Shown in pieces: positions 22,899 to 31,779 of a stretch of 64,000 nt of DNA. Where the stretch lies: positions 519,529-583,528 of the forward strand of contig NZ_RBXA01000003.1 in the NCBI RefSeq assembly GCF_003634755.1, read 5' to 3'. Position numbers and translations under genes: made by a program. The stretch is from Flavobacterium limicola. Its GTDB lineage: Bacteria; Bacteroidota; Bacteroidia; Flavobacteriales; Flavobacteriaceae. The notes under the pieces are model-generated. The model was not told the origin of the DNA and did no database searches. It worked only from the letters and a program-made list of their open reading frames with translations. Every line of letters starts with the position of its first letter. The stretch's first letter is position 1.

Positions 22899-25445
22899 AT
22901 GTTTTTAAGTAAACGTATTCATCTAATGTTTTTTTGCTTTGCTTTTGCTTTGAGTATATCAGCTCAGGAAAAAAGCAAAGCAATTGCATTAAAAGATATC
23001 CTGCAATCGTTAGAAAGACAACACCATGTATCTTTTAATTACATCAATAATGAAATAGTTTCTTTAAAAATTATACCTCCCAAAAAACACTTGTCTCTGA
23101 ATAAGAAGATTGACTATCTCGAAAAAAAAACCAATCTCTCTTTTGAAAATTTAGATAATAAATTCATTAATGTTTTTAGCAATAATACATTGGACTCAAA
23201 AACCATTTGTGGATATGTATTTTCTAAACAAGATAATTCTCCACTGGAAAATGTAAATATTCAACTTGATAATGGCAGTGGAACTTCAACTAATAAAAAC
23301 GGATATTTTGAACTAAAAAAAGAAGAATCAACTGATTTGTTGATTAGCTACATTGGCTTTAGCACAAAAAAAAATTTAGTCTCTGATTTACCTAATAAAA
23401 ATTGTCTTAAAATTTATCTTGAAGTTGAAGTTTCTCAACTAAATAATATAATAACCAATAGTTTTTTAACGTCCGGTATTTCAAAAATAATTGATGGAAC
23501 ATTTGAAATAAAGCCTAAGAGACTTGGAATTTTACCGGGCTTAATTGAACCGGATATTTTACAAACCATGTTACAAATTCCCGGTATCTATAGTGTTGAT
23601 GAAAGTATTTCGAGCATTAATGTACGAGGCGGTACACATGATCAAAATTTATTTTTATGGAACGGTATTAAAATGTATCAAACTGGACATTTTTTTGGAT
23701 TAATTTCGGCGTTCAATCCTAATTTAGCCCATACAATTTCTATAACAAAAAATGGAAGTTCTGCTTTTTACGGCGAAAGTGTATCGAGTGTGGTGGATAT
23801 TTCCTCAAACCCAAATAAATTTGAAAAAAATAATTTTAGTGCGGGAATAAATATGATTAATGCTGATATTTATTCTCGGTTTAATATCTCCAAAAAAGGT
23901 TTTTTAGAAATTGCCGGAAGAAAATCCATAAGCGATTTTGTACAAACACCAACCTATAAACAATATTACAATAAGGCTTTTCAAAATACAAGTATTACTA
24001 ATTTTTCCAATAACCAAAATGTAGATTATTCTAGTGACGAGAAATTTAATTTTTACGACATTACAGTTAAATATTCACAAAAAATCGGGCAAAAAGACAA
24101 TCTGATTTTTGATTTTATAACGATAAGTGACCTTCTAAAAGTTTTTCAAACAGCCCGAATTAATAATACAATTCAGTCGGAAAATAATATTTTATATCAA
24201 AAAAATTATGGAGGTAACCTTTCTTGGAAACGAAATTGGAATACAAAAAATAGCAGTAAATTCAATTTTTATACTTCTTCCTATGAACTTGATGCCGAAA
24301 AAAACAAAATACAGGATAATCTGATTGTAAGACAGGAAAACAAAGTATTAGAAAATGGTTTCAAACTTGAAAATAACCACATACTCAATTCAAAACTTAC
24401 TTTTAATAACGGATATCAATTAAACGAAATTAGCACTACAAATTTAGATGAAGTAAATGGTCCAATATTTTATCGAAAAATAAAAGAAGTTCTACGAACT
24501 CATGCGCTGATAGTTGAAGGAAAATATAATGATACGATATCCAAAATATATTTGAATATAGGACTACGATTAAACTATATCGAACAATTTAAAAAATACC
24601 TTTTTGAACCAAGATTACAGTTTAATTATGCTATTACAAATCACTTTAATTTAGCATTGTTAGGGGAATTCAAAAGTCAATATTGCTATCAGGTTATTGA
24701 CCTGCAGAAAGATTATTTTGGAATAGAAAAGAGAAGGTGGATATTGGCAAACAATACTACCATTCCTATTCAAAAAAGCAAACAAGCATCTATTAGTTTC
24801 TCTTATTCCCAAAACAATTGGTTATTTACTTTAGAAAATTTTTATAAAAAAGTAATTGGAATTAACAGCTCAAGCCAGGGATTTCAAAACCAATTGGAAT
24901 TTGTAAAAATTAATGGTGATTATGAAGTCTTAGGAATGGAAATGCTTGCGCAAAAGAAAATAAATCATTTCATCACTTGGCTAAGTTATACTTATAATAA
25001 AAACAATTATCACTTTCCAAATTTAGAGCAACCTGTATTTCCAAACAACTTTAAATTAGATCATAGTATCTCTTGGGCTGGAATCTATGAAAGGAAAAAT
25101 CTAAAAATAGCATTGGGTTCAAAATGGTATTCTGGTAAACCCGAGACAACTCCTATAAGTTCCATCATAAATTCTAGTAATCCCTCAAATCCAAAAATTG
25201 ATTACAATACCCCAAATAATAAAGTCTTGGATGACTTTTTTCAAGTTAATTTTTCGACAACATACAAATGGGAAAGCTTAAATGAAATTCAATATAAACT
25301 AGGTTTTTCCGTATTGAACGTATTCAATCGAAAAAACGAAATTAATGAATATTACAGAATAAATACCATTACAAATTCTATTGAAGATGTAAAAACATTT
25401 TCACTTAAAAGAACTCCAAATTTAAGTTTTAGAATAACTTATTAG
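22899..25445 (+). CDS. TonB-dependent receptor with STN signalling domain
   Basis: 848 aa. Signal peptide to about SISAQ, then an STN domain (ALKDILQSLERQHHVSFNYI), a carboxypeptidase-like CNA-type domain (ICGYVFSKQDNSPLENVNIQ), a plug (LGILPGLIEPDILQTMLQIP, SINVRGGTHDQNLFLWNGI) and a beta barrel ending in SFRITY. FecA-type transducer for an unknown substrate. No SusD partner, so iron complex, peptide or surface ligand uptake or sensing is more likely than glycan import. It is longer upstream and shorter in the barrel than SusC proteins. Third gene of the sigma/anti-sigma operon. Confidence 0.92.
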   Translation: MFLSKRIHLMFFCFAFALSISAQEKSKAIALKDILQSLERQHHVSFNYINNEIVSLKIIPPKKHLSLNKKIDYLEKKTNLSFENLDNKFINVFSNNTLDSKTICGYVFSKQDNSPLENVNIQLDNGSGTSTNKNGYFELKKEESTDLLISYIGFSTKKNLVSDLPNKNCLKIYLEVEVSQLNNIITNSFLTSGISKIIDGTFEIKPKRLGILPGLIEPDILQTMLQIPGIYSVDESISSINVRGGTHDQNLFLWNGIKMYQTGHFFGLISAFNPNLAHTISITKNGSSAFYGESVSSVVDISSNPNKFEKNNFSAGINMINADIYSRFNISKKGFLEIAGRKSISDFVQTPTYKQYYNKAFQNTSITNFSNNQNVDYSSDEKFNFYDITVKYSQKIGQKDNLIFDFITISDLLKVFQTARINNTIQSENNILYQKNYGGNLSWKRNWNTKNSSKFNFYTSSYELDAEKNKIQDNLIVRQENKVLENGFKLENNHILNSKLTFNNGYQLNEISTTNLDEVNGPIFYRKIKEVLRTHALIVEGKYNDTISKIYLNIGLRLNYIEQFKKYLFEPRLQFNYAITNHFNLALLGEFKSQYCYQVIDLQKDYFGIEKRRWILANNTTIPIQKSKQASISFSYSQNNWLFTLENFYKKVIGINSSSQGFQNQLEFVKINGDYEVLGMEMLAQKKINHFITWLSYTYNKNNYHFPNLEQPVFPNNFKLDHSISWAGIYERKNLKIALGSKWYSGKPETTPISSIINSSNPSNPKIDYNTPNNKVLDDFFQVNFSTTYKWESLNEIQYKLGFSVLNVFNRKNEINEYYRINTITNSIEDVKTFSLKRTPNLSFRITY

Positions 25446-25940
25446 ACCTACATTTTAATCCCTTAACAAACTGAAAGATGGTGCAAGTGTTACACTTGGA
25501 TTACTAAAAACGAACTTAATGCATTATATAAATTAGAAACACAGCGTTTAAAATGCGTTTATGAGAGCGTTTTAGACTTTTTCTGAAGAAAGGATAAATA
25601 GTCGTGCATTTGTTCGGAATCTAGTTCAGTGGGGATTTTGTCAAAATAAAGCGAAATGGCCACCACGTGGTGGGAATAATTGTTGAAAGTGCTTGCACTT
25701 CTGCCCAAGACAGATGCAGTACGCTCAAAACAATGCAAAAGTTCATCAAAACGGGGAACTTACCGCTTGGCATGATTCAGGATTTTGTTTTCCCTTAAAT
25801 CTTCTGGATTCTTTTTTTAGTCATAGTGTACGAATTTTAATTATATTCAGTAGGTACAAAATCACAGTGAATGCTCCCGAAGGATTAATTCAATAGCTAC
25901 TAAAACGTATTTGAGCAATTGGTTTAAAGGAAAATGGTTA
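25446..25940. other. Gene-poor stretch after the receptor
   Basis: No intact gene. The minus strand keeps a tyrosine-recombinase fragment (25490-25760, separate entry). A + strand 67-codon ORF at 25693 is the shadow of this fragment. Confidence 0.6.
25490..25760 (-). pseudogene. Tyrosine recombinase remnant (core-binding domain)
   Basis: Reading the minus strand from 25759 gives about 66 codons including SASTFNNYSHHVVAISLYF, DKIPTELDSEQMHDYLSFL and QKKSKTLS, then TAA. In the same frame THFKRCVSNLYNAL follows. This matches the SAM-like core-binding domain of Bacteroidota integrases (xxSTFxxYxxxVAxISLYF ... EINDYLxxL ... SxTxFKHTVYGLR). No start codon and no catalytic R-H-R-Y domain remain, so it is a dead fragment. 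Confidence 0.5.
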
Positions 25941-26203
25941 TATACCTGCAAATTTGATGGATAGATGAAAAAGTAGGTTTCGTTTTGCCTACAAACAAAA
26001 AATGAATATAGAAATAAAGTGGGCAAATTTTACCGTCAAAAACAAAACGAGAGTAAACTTTTCAGGTATGTACACTGGTATGCAAAACAAGTATAAATAG
26101 AACACTTTTTCAAAAACAACATGATGAGCCAGTAAGCGACATACAATCCTGATTCGCCCTATAACAATTTACGGCTATTACAGCCACAAGCAGAAATAGA
26201 GAG
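25941..26203 (+). repeat. Diverged copy of 6336-6601
   Basis: Shares TATACCTGCAAATTTAATGG-like start, CAAATTTTACCGTCAAAAAC and CGACATACAATC...CCTATAACAATTTAC with 6336-6601, in the same order. Its 3' part overlaps the second Fic remnant. This is the leader and first codons of a lost gene, present twice. Confidence 0.65.
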
Positions 26204-26349
26204 TACAAGAATTCTCAAAAAAACAATTACAGCAAGTAGAACATTATTATCACGCAGGATGAATTATTTAAAGCATCCATAGCAGAAAAAAGAAACGATA
26301 ACCCGGCAACCAAGAGGTTATGCATTACAAAAGTGCCTTATGAGATTGA
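26132..26349 (+). pseudogene. Fic-family protein remnant
   Basis: Frame from 26139 (ACATACAATCCTGATTCG) reads TYNPDSPYNNLRLLQPQAEI then ESTRILKKTITASRTL, clear Fic N-terminal helix sequence. After a frameshift, ITQDELFKASIAEK and NPATK|EVMHYKSAL follow, both recognisable later segments of the same family (IVTTxDELYKAS, NPATKEVMHYKxAL). The stretch between them is deleted and the rest of the gene, including the FIC motif, is gone. Confidence 0.6.
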
Positions 26350-26537
26350 GTAGAGCAAATTGAAAAACGACCTATATTAATCCCAAATTTTTTTGTGACA
26401 TTAATGCAAATTAGTAAAGAAAATCAGGCCTGTCCTTCGAGGTCTCTCGACCTCGAACTTTTGCCAGCTGCACTTCCTGCTAAATACTCCTGACGAGCGC
26501 CTGGTTATTGCTCTCAAGTACTATTTTTTACGCAAAA

Positions 26538-26828
26538 TTATCGCCATTGTCCCGGTGCCCAACGATATCCGCGTCGAGTTTTATTCCAATGACCTGGTTT
26601 ATAATAGCGGCCCTCACGTGGCATAGTCCAATAACCATCCCCGTGATAATAAGAGCGTGTTCGATTGTTCCAATACCAGTTGCCTTCTATCCAAATATGG
26701 CTGCCACTGGGACGCAAGGGTCTATAAGTTACGTGGTAGGAGGGTTCAACGGAAACATAGCCCGCCGAACAGGCCGTCAACAGTGATGCGATTCCTACTA
26801 AACTGATGATATAAAGTAATGGTTTCAT
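26538..26828 (-). CDS. YXWGXW-repeat lipoprotein
   Basis: 96 aa from the ATG at 26828; an ORF reaching 26915 would add an unlikely leader, so the start just before MKPLLYIISLVG is preferred. Lipobox LLTAC (Cys20). The mature part is rich in Trp, Tyr, Gly and His with degenerate YxWxxGxW units (SHIWIEGNWYWNNRTRSYYH, GYWTMPREGRYYKPGHW, YRWAPGQW). Small outer-membrane or periplasmic protein, function unknown. A single gene surrounded by remnants, yet intact. Confidence 0.8.
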   Translation of the reverse strand: MKPLLYIISLVGIASLLTACSAGYVSVEPSYHVTYRPLRPSGSHIWIEGNWYWNNRTRSYYHGDGYWTMPREGRYYKPGHWNKTRRGYRWAPGQWR

Positions 26829-27356
26829 GTCCTTGATTTTAAGTAAATTAATTTTTTTATGGTACTCTCCATATATAAAAACCACCATAACTTTTGAAGT
26901 ACCAGACACAGTCAATTCTGTCAGTATTCAACCCGCTAGTTATCTCGTTTATTCTTCCTTTGAGATTGCTTCGTTTATGGATGATTTTTTTTGCTGTTGC
27001 TGTCTGACCTGTTGTTTTCAAAATAGTAATGGGTTAATTTTCTTTTTATTCTTAAAGCAAACTAAAAATATAAAGTATTAAAGATAAGGAATTTACGTGC
27101 GTAGTATGTTAAATTATTTTTAAAATAGGTTATGCTTCAAAAATACTCTGCTTTTATTTTAAGAAGTTAAAATTAGAGGAATCGGAGCTATTTTATAAGT
27201 TTGCAAGTCTTTTAATTTTGAAATCAGACCAGATACAAGTGCTGATAGGGTAACTCCAACTCAAGCTCATTTACAGTCATGAAAACACCTCAGCTGGAAC
27301 GAGGGCCTTCCTCATGTCCGATCAGCACATAAACTCCTGAGCGGATTCTCCCGGGT
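26829..27356. other. Non-coding stretch
   Basis: The lipoprotein leader, then nothing I can assign. Bases 27225-27356 are richer in G and C than their surroundings and contain GGACATGAGGAAGGCC-like complementarity, but no ORF or structure I trust. Confidence 0.5.
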
Positions 27357-27832
27357 GATTTGCCTTCAATTATACATTTTTTTGAAAGTAAATATGAAAT
27401 TTTTATAATAGCAACACACTTAGATAAAGCAATTTATCGGATGAAACTTATAAAACAGAATGAGGAATAATTGCTGATCGATTTTTTGGTAGTCGAAGGG
27501 GAGTTTGAAGGATGATGAGTTTTAAGCCAAACAAAATAAGAGTGATTGAATTTGATACAGATTACATCAATTCTTTGAAACTAATTGTGAACGAAGAAAA
27601 GTCATGAAAAGGGAAAACATTAATCCTAAAAAAAGGAGGCCTTTTTAAAGGGCCTCCGATTGTAGATTCTGATTGACCATTAATCAACTCATACCGTTAA
27701 GTAAGAAATGACTATTTGAATAAGCTTCTCTTTTCAGATGGTTTTACTCAAGTGATTAATCAAAATCACACTCAAAGATACAACTAATTAGATAGTAAAA
27801 TATTGATAATAAGTAAATTAACTATTTTTTAA
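27357..27832 (+). pseudogene. Decayed copy of the 169-aa gene 3' part and its flank
   Basis: Homologous to 18868-19343. It reads KYEIFIIATHLDKAIYRMKL, then stops interrupt the frame (GAGGAATAATTGCTG, GGATGATGAG), then FKPNKIRVIEFDTDYINSLK is again intact. The GGAGGCC/GGCCTCC hairpin and A-rich leader are kept better than the coding part. The 5' third of the gene is missing. Confidence 0.8.
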
Positions 27833-28076
27833 CCTGTCGTTTTACGATGGGCATAAATAGTTAATTTCTGACTTTAGCTATTGGATAGGTTACCAGTTTA
27901 CTAATCCAAAATTAATCCTAGCCGCAAGGAGAGCGGTAGAATAATAGAGGCAAATCATAGTAAAAAATTCAACCAAGAAATAGCCATCGTACAATAGATG
28001 CAGGAGTAGGCAGTATCATGATAATTCAAAAGAATAGGGCATGTTGCAATACGTTGGCCAGGTAAAGTAGCGGATA

Positions 28077-28105
28077 ATAAAAAACCCTCCAGAAAATCCA
28101 GAGGG
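28077..28105 (-). terminator. Terminator of the histone H1-like gene
   Basis: On the minus strand, CCCTCTGGA pairs with TCTGGAGGG (28085-28105, two G-T pairs) and is followed by a T-rich run. It lies 20 bases after the stop of the minus-strand gene. Confidence 0.8.
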
Positions 28106-28124
28106 CTAATCATTGAATAAGAAC

Positions 28125-28301
28125 TTATTTTTTCGATTCTTCTATAGAAACTTTTCTAAACTCTTTTAATAGTTTTTCCAGCTCCAAAGTTGATTTACGG
28201 GCTCTCGCTCCAGCAGCTTTAACACCTTTCTCAGTTAGTGATTCTGATTCTGTTTTGAATGTTTCGAATTCAGCGTTGATTTTTGCAACTAAATCTTTCA
28301 T
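28125..28301 (-). CDS. Histone H1-like (Hc1-type) small basic protein
   Basis: 58 aa, too short for the usual ORF cut-off. It reads MKDLVAKINAEFETFKTESE, then KGVKAAGARARKSTLELEKL and LKEFRKVSIEESKK. This is the compact histone H1/Hc1-like protein found in most Flavobacteria: an acidic N-terminal helix, a basic AGxRARK motif and the LELEKLxKEFRKVS end. Thought to bind DNA and influence nucleoid compaction. It has its own terminator. A vertically conserved gene inside an otherwise accessory stretch. Confidence 0.85.
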   Translation of the reverse strand: MKDLVAKINAEFETFKTESESLTEKGVKAAGARARKSTLELEKLLKEFRKVSIEESKK

Positions 28302-28451
28302 AATAGTATTGTATTAAATTAGGACACAAAAATAAAATTTTGCTTTTTATGCCAGCATGTTTTCATGTTAAACTTGCTAGTTTACCATCAATATTTTTTT
28401 TAGTGGGCAAAAACAGATTTTTACAAGATGCTAAATAAATTACGTATTGCC

Positions 28452-28850
28452 TTCCTTTAGTTGCTCAATAAAAAAGGAGTGGGGCATCCCAGCTCTTGAA
28501 AGAAAAGCAGTGGTAAATGATCTGCGACAGATATGTACCAGTAGAGCCAAAAGCAGTGCTAAGTTTTCCCAATGTTAAATCTTTTTCTAAAAATTTTTTA
28601 TCTCTTTCAAATTTTTCCAATTGTTATAAAAGAGAGGAAACTATTTTAAGTGATTTTTCAATGTAATACAGCTGGACTTTCAGGTTATTTTGGATCTTCT
28701 TAAGCGCCTAGTAGCTTTTCTCAATATAAAAATAGGCTACAGATTCATTTGCAAAATCTTCGTTCTCCTGTATAACAGGTAGGGAATAGGTTGTTTTTTT
28801 AATATTTTTTAGCTTTTCAATACATCTATTGCCATGATCTTGATTTTCAA
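28452..28850 (-). pseudogene. Decayed TPR-AraC regulator, paralogue of the 38.1-kb fragment
   Basis: Minus-strand bases 28452-28640 align with 38080-38400: the codons for 'ELLKKGVG..PSFF'-like end, then a jump over about 130 bases of the HTH, then TLGKLSTAF and QLEKFERDKKFLEKDLTLG. The sequence upstream (to about 28850) contains ESVAYFYIEKSY-stop-ALKKIQ, typical of the TPR part of such hybrid regulators. Stops and the internal deletion make it non-functional. A 77-codon ORF at 28708-28941 is part of this remnant. Confidence 0.6.
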
Positions 28851-28882
28851 ACTGATTAATTATTTTTGTTAACAACGGTGTA

Positions 28883-30502
28883 TCAATGGTGTTCAAAGGG
28901 TAATAATAAGCCGTCTTCAATAACCAAATGGTGTAATTCATGCATCAGTTTTTCAACAATGACTCTCATCTGATCGACCTCTTCTTTGTTGAGCTTTGAT
29001 AACTTATGCTGAAGGGTCATATGCTTATCTAAATACGGAAAGAAATCCGTCCAGAACTGTTCTATCATATAATTATATTTGCGTATAGCGGGATCAGCGT
29101 AAATGCACAGCTCCCATAATGCCTGACTGGACAGATAATTGGGCAGGTAGTACGTTTTTACAAAAATATAAGTCCTGCAGAAGGACAGAAAAAATAATGC
29201 AAAGAAGTATTCTAAACCTTGATAGTTTTCTTTAGTAGTATTAGCTATCGTGAAAAATTGAAAAGCAATAGCTGTGGTGGGCTTGTAATAAAAATACAGA
29301 TCAGCATGATACCGATGGTGAGGCACCTCCCAATGAAATTCTGGATGATATTGGCTGGAGGAGTACATCAGGTACTTCCCTTGAATAATGGTAGCAAAGA
29401 AACTTTGATGCTGGTACAAATTCGTTTGTATCCAATTACGGCTGTGACATATCAAAACAAAATCATATTTCCCGCCGGTTTTGCTTTTTAGGGATTGGGT
29501 TAATACTCTTAATTTGTCATTACCCGAACCGTTAGCTATAAGCATCAAATAGTAGGTCATTTTTTCACCATAGGTAATTTGATGATACAAATAGATCTGT
29601 TCGGCTTCGACTGATTTTAATATGGTTTCCACAGCAATATCGAGAATTTCATCTTTCAGTTCGTTAGCAATAGGACAGGAAACTTCGTGCTTTTTATACA
29701 GCCCATTTTTCAGCAGCTTCTTTAATTCGTCAAACCGTTCTTCGATAAGACGATAAAGACTGTGTTCGGCAATTCCAACGGCTTCGTAGAGTTCGTCTTT
29801 ATGTATTGGCTCATCATCATTGATCGAAGCTTCTTTTGCTTTTATAAATAAATCAGTAAGATAATATTTGCTGTGGCTGTTTCTCACAAAGTATTTTTGA
29901 ATATCAGGAAGGTATGCTATAAGACTGTTAATTCTTTCATCTAAAGGTAGCGAAGCAGACTTATTTCCTAAATACAGTTCTTCTAAATAGTCAAGATCAT
30001 AGGCAATCAATCTTGCATAGGATGTAAAAACACTGTTGGAACAACCTTCTGAAATAAGATTATGGACTTGTGTGTTATGAAGCTCATGATCGTGATAAAA
30101 ACGCTCTTGAAAAACACTATAGTGCTTCTTGTATTTCTTCCAGTCTGTTGTGATAGTCAGCGGATTTACAGCAGCTGAATTTTGGTAGATAAGAGCCGAG
30201 GGCTGGCAGTATAGCTCAATAAAGGGTTGCTCCAAAGAAAATCGATGATGAAGCTTTGCAGAATAGATGAAATAGACAGCGATCTGATCACGATTTCTAA
30301 CTTTCTGTACCCATTTATTTAGTTGCAATTGTTCCGCATCACTGTTTTTGTCGATATGGATTATCAGTTGTGAAAAAAGGCGAGAGGGTTCTCTGGTAAA
30401 AAAGATCTGAATGACAGCATACTGATTAACCAATTGTCTCAAGATATTTTCTAAAAACTCGTTTTCGAGTTTTGGAAATGAAAGTTTTTCTAGAGTTTTC
30501 AT
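28883..30502 (-). CDS. Unrecognised 539-aa protein, possibly nucleotidyltransferase/HEPN-like
   Basis: Soluble 539 aa, rich in Tyr, Leu and His. Residues about 1-110 look like an alpha/beta domain. Residues about 200-260 are helical (KDELYEAVGIAEHSLYRLIE). Residues about 310-390 (MTYYLMLIANGSGNDKL, KYDFVLICHSRNWIQTN, FFATIIQGKYLMY) resemble a degenerate nucleotidyltransferase as found N-terminal to HEPN domains. The last 120 residues are a helical bundle (FFALFFLSFCRTYIFVKTYY, KLMHELHHL) that could be HEPN-like. Both assignments are weak. It forms a two-gene operon with the 186-aa gene (35-base gap), divergent from an HTH gene. Confidence 0.7.
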   Translation of the reverse strand: MKTLEKLSFPKLENEFLENILRQLVNQYAVIQIFFTREPSRLFSQLIIHIDKNSDAEQLQLNKWVQKVRNRDQIAVYFIYSAKLHHRFSLEQPFIELYCQPSALIYQNSAAVNPLTITTDWKKYKKHYSVFQERFYHDHELHNTQVHNLISEGCSNSVFTSYARLIAYDLDYLEELYLGNKSASLPLDERINSLIAYLPDIQKYFVRNSHSKYYLTDLFIKAKEASINDDEPIHKDELYEAVGIAEHSLYRLIEERFDELKKLLKNGLYKKHEVSCPIANELKDEILDIAVETILKSVEAEQIYLYHQITYGEKMTYYLMLIANGSGNDKLRVLTQSLKSKTGGKYDFVLICHSRNWIQTNLYQHQSFFATIIQGKYLMYSSSQYHPEFHWEVPHHRYHADLYFYYKPTTAIAFQFFTIANTTKENYQGLEYFFALFFLSFCRTYIFVKTYYLPNYLSSQALWELCIYADPAIRKYNYMIEQFWTDFFPYLDKHMTLQHKLSKLNKEEVDQMRVIVEKLMHELHHLVIEDGLLLPFEHH

Positions 30503-30537
30503 AATACTATGTTTTTGAAGATTACATAAAGGATAAT

Positions 30538-31098
30538 TTATTCCGCTGAAGGTTCAACCTGTTCGTTTTTCTTTATTCTCTCAACGCCTCTTTCTTTCAT
30601 CAGTTCCGCTGCATCGAGCATTTTGATTAAATGAATATAAGGTGTCGTAAGGTCGGAGTCAGGATCTACATAATATGGAGACAATGAAAGCTCTGTGATT
30701 TCACTTAAGAAAAATTCAAACTGTTGAAGTGTTCTCTCTTCAAATGCACTTTGAAGCACCAAAAAAGGATTGTCGTATTCTTCTTTGGTCAGGGAAGAAA
30801 GATGAAATACCGTTTCGGAGCGGGAAGACTCTTTCACTTTCCATTTCTTGTCTTTCCTCTTCAGGCAGTAACAGACTTTGAGAAAAGAGCATATAGCAGT
30901 ATAAAAGACAAAAGCATTGCAAGGAGCATCCTGCTTGTAGACTTTTGTCTTATAGCAGTGAAGTACAGCTTGACTTAAATTCTGTTTATAATAATCAAGA
31001 TGTGCAAAGTCAAAAATGACGTCAAATGCCTCAAATGGATTTCCTGCCACAAACCCTGCCCAAAATCTTGTTTCGAAGGATATTTTATTCTTTTTCAT
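30538..31098 (-). CDS. Unrecognised 186-aa helical protein
   Basis: Soluble, helix-rich: FETRFWAGFVAGNPFEAFD, then NAFVFYTAICSFLKVCYCLK, and an acidic-basic tail (ERGVERIKKNEQVEPSAE). No domain recognised. It is the first gene of the minus-strand pair with the 539-aa gene. The 181-base region to the divergent XRE-family gene should hold both promoters. Could be the partner or regulator of the larger protein. Confidence 0.65.
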   Translation of the reverse strand: MKKNKISFETRFWAGFVAGNPFEAFDVIFDFAHLDYYKQNLSQAVLHCYKTKVYKQDAPCNAFVFYTAICSFLKVCYCLKRKDKKWKVKESSRSETVFHLSSLTKEEYDNPFLVLQSAFEERTLQQFEFFLSEITELSLSPYYVDPDSDLTTPYIHLIKMLDAAELMKERGVERIKKNEQVEPSAE

Positions 31099-31267
31099 AT
31101 GTAGATAATATTTGCTTTTTTAGTTAGTATTTATCCGAAAAATTGTATTTTTGATTAATACACCAGCAAGTAAGCAATAGATTGTACCGTACCAAACTAG
31201 TGGGAGTTGTATCTCACAAACGCAAGCTTGTTTTTTACCAAGACCTATTTTTTTAAAGAATTTTAAA

Positions 31268-31275
31268 TATCTTTG
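31268..31275 (+). promoter_or_regulatory. -7 box 5 bases before a start codon (possible leaderless gene)
   Basis: TATCTTTG fits the TAnnTTTG -7 consensus exactly. The ATG follows at 31280, so transcription would begin at or next to the start codon. No clear TTG at the right -33 distance. Confidence 0.4.
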
Positions 31276-31279
31276 AGCT

Positions 31280-31675
31280 ATGAACACAGCAACAAAACCA
31301 AAACATATTGGCAGAAATATCAGCCGGATTAGAGAGCTTAGAGGAATGAAACAAGAAGCATTGGCTAATGCAATTGGTGTAAGCCAGCAATCTGTTTCTA
31401 ATATTGAAGGAAGTGAAATAGTTGACGATGAAAAACTAATAGCGATTGCTGAAGTTTTGGGAGTATCTGCCGAGGCAATTAAGAATTATAGTGATGAAAC
31501 AGTATTAAATGTTATCAATAATACTTTTACTAGTCATGATAGTTCAACAATTAATGCAATTAATATTCAGCCCAATTTTAATCCACTTGATAAAGTAGTT
31601 GAATTGTACGAACGATTAGTTCAGGCTGAAAAAGACAAGGTTGAGTATTTGGAAAAATTACTAAAAGGGAAATAG
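31280..31675 (+). CDS. XRE-family HTH regulator with C-terminal coiled coil
   Basis: 131 aa. The Xre HTH occupies residues about 10-65 (ISRIRELRGMKQEALANAIG, VSQQSVSNIEGSE). A linker is followed by a C-terminal helix LDKVVELYERLVQAEKDKVE that probably dimerises. It is a common Bacteroidota type, often next to mobile or defence genes. Divergent from the 186/539-aa operon; it may repress it (inference). Followed by a terminator. Confidence 0.9.
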   Translation: MNTATKPKHIGRNISRIRELRGMKQEALANAIGVSQQSVSNIEGSEIVDDEKLIAIAEVLGVSAEAIKNYSDETVLNVINNTFTSHDSSTINAINIQPNFNPLDKVVELYERLVQAEKDKVEYLEKLLKGK

Positions 31676-31700
31676 CCTTTATAGATGACAAATTAATTCC

Positions 31701-31730
31701 AAAAAGAGACTCAACAGGGTCTCTTTTTTG
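31701..31730 (+). terminator. Rho-independent-type terminator after the XRE gene
   Basis: AAAAAGAGAC (31701-31710) pairs with GTCTCTTTTT (31719-31728) around an 8-base loop, followed by more T. It works in either direction. Confidence 0.85.
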
Positions 31731-31779
31731 TTTAGAGTATTTATGTTTTATTGTTCAATATTAATAAGAAATCAACAAG

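Noticed and set aside
25693..25896. 67-codon + strand ORF
   Set aside because: Opposite strand of the tyrosine-recombinase remnant, with no protein-like features.
28708..28941. 77-codon minus-strand ORF as an independent gene
   Set aside because: It overlaps the 3' end of the 539-aa gene, and its second half matches the TPR part of a decayed regulator.
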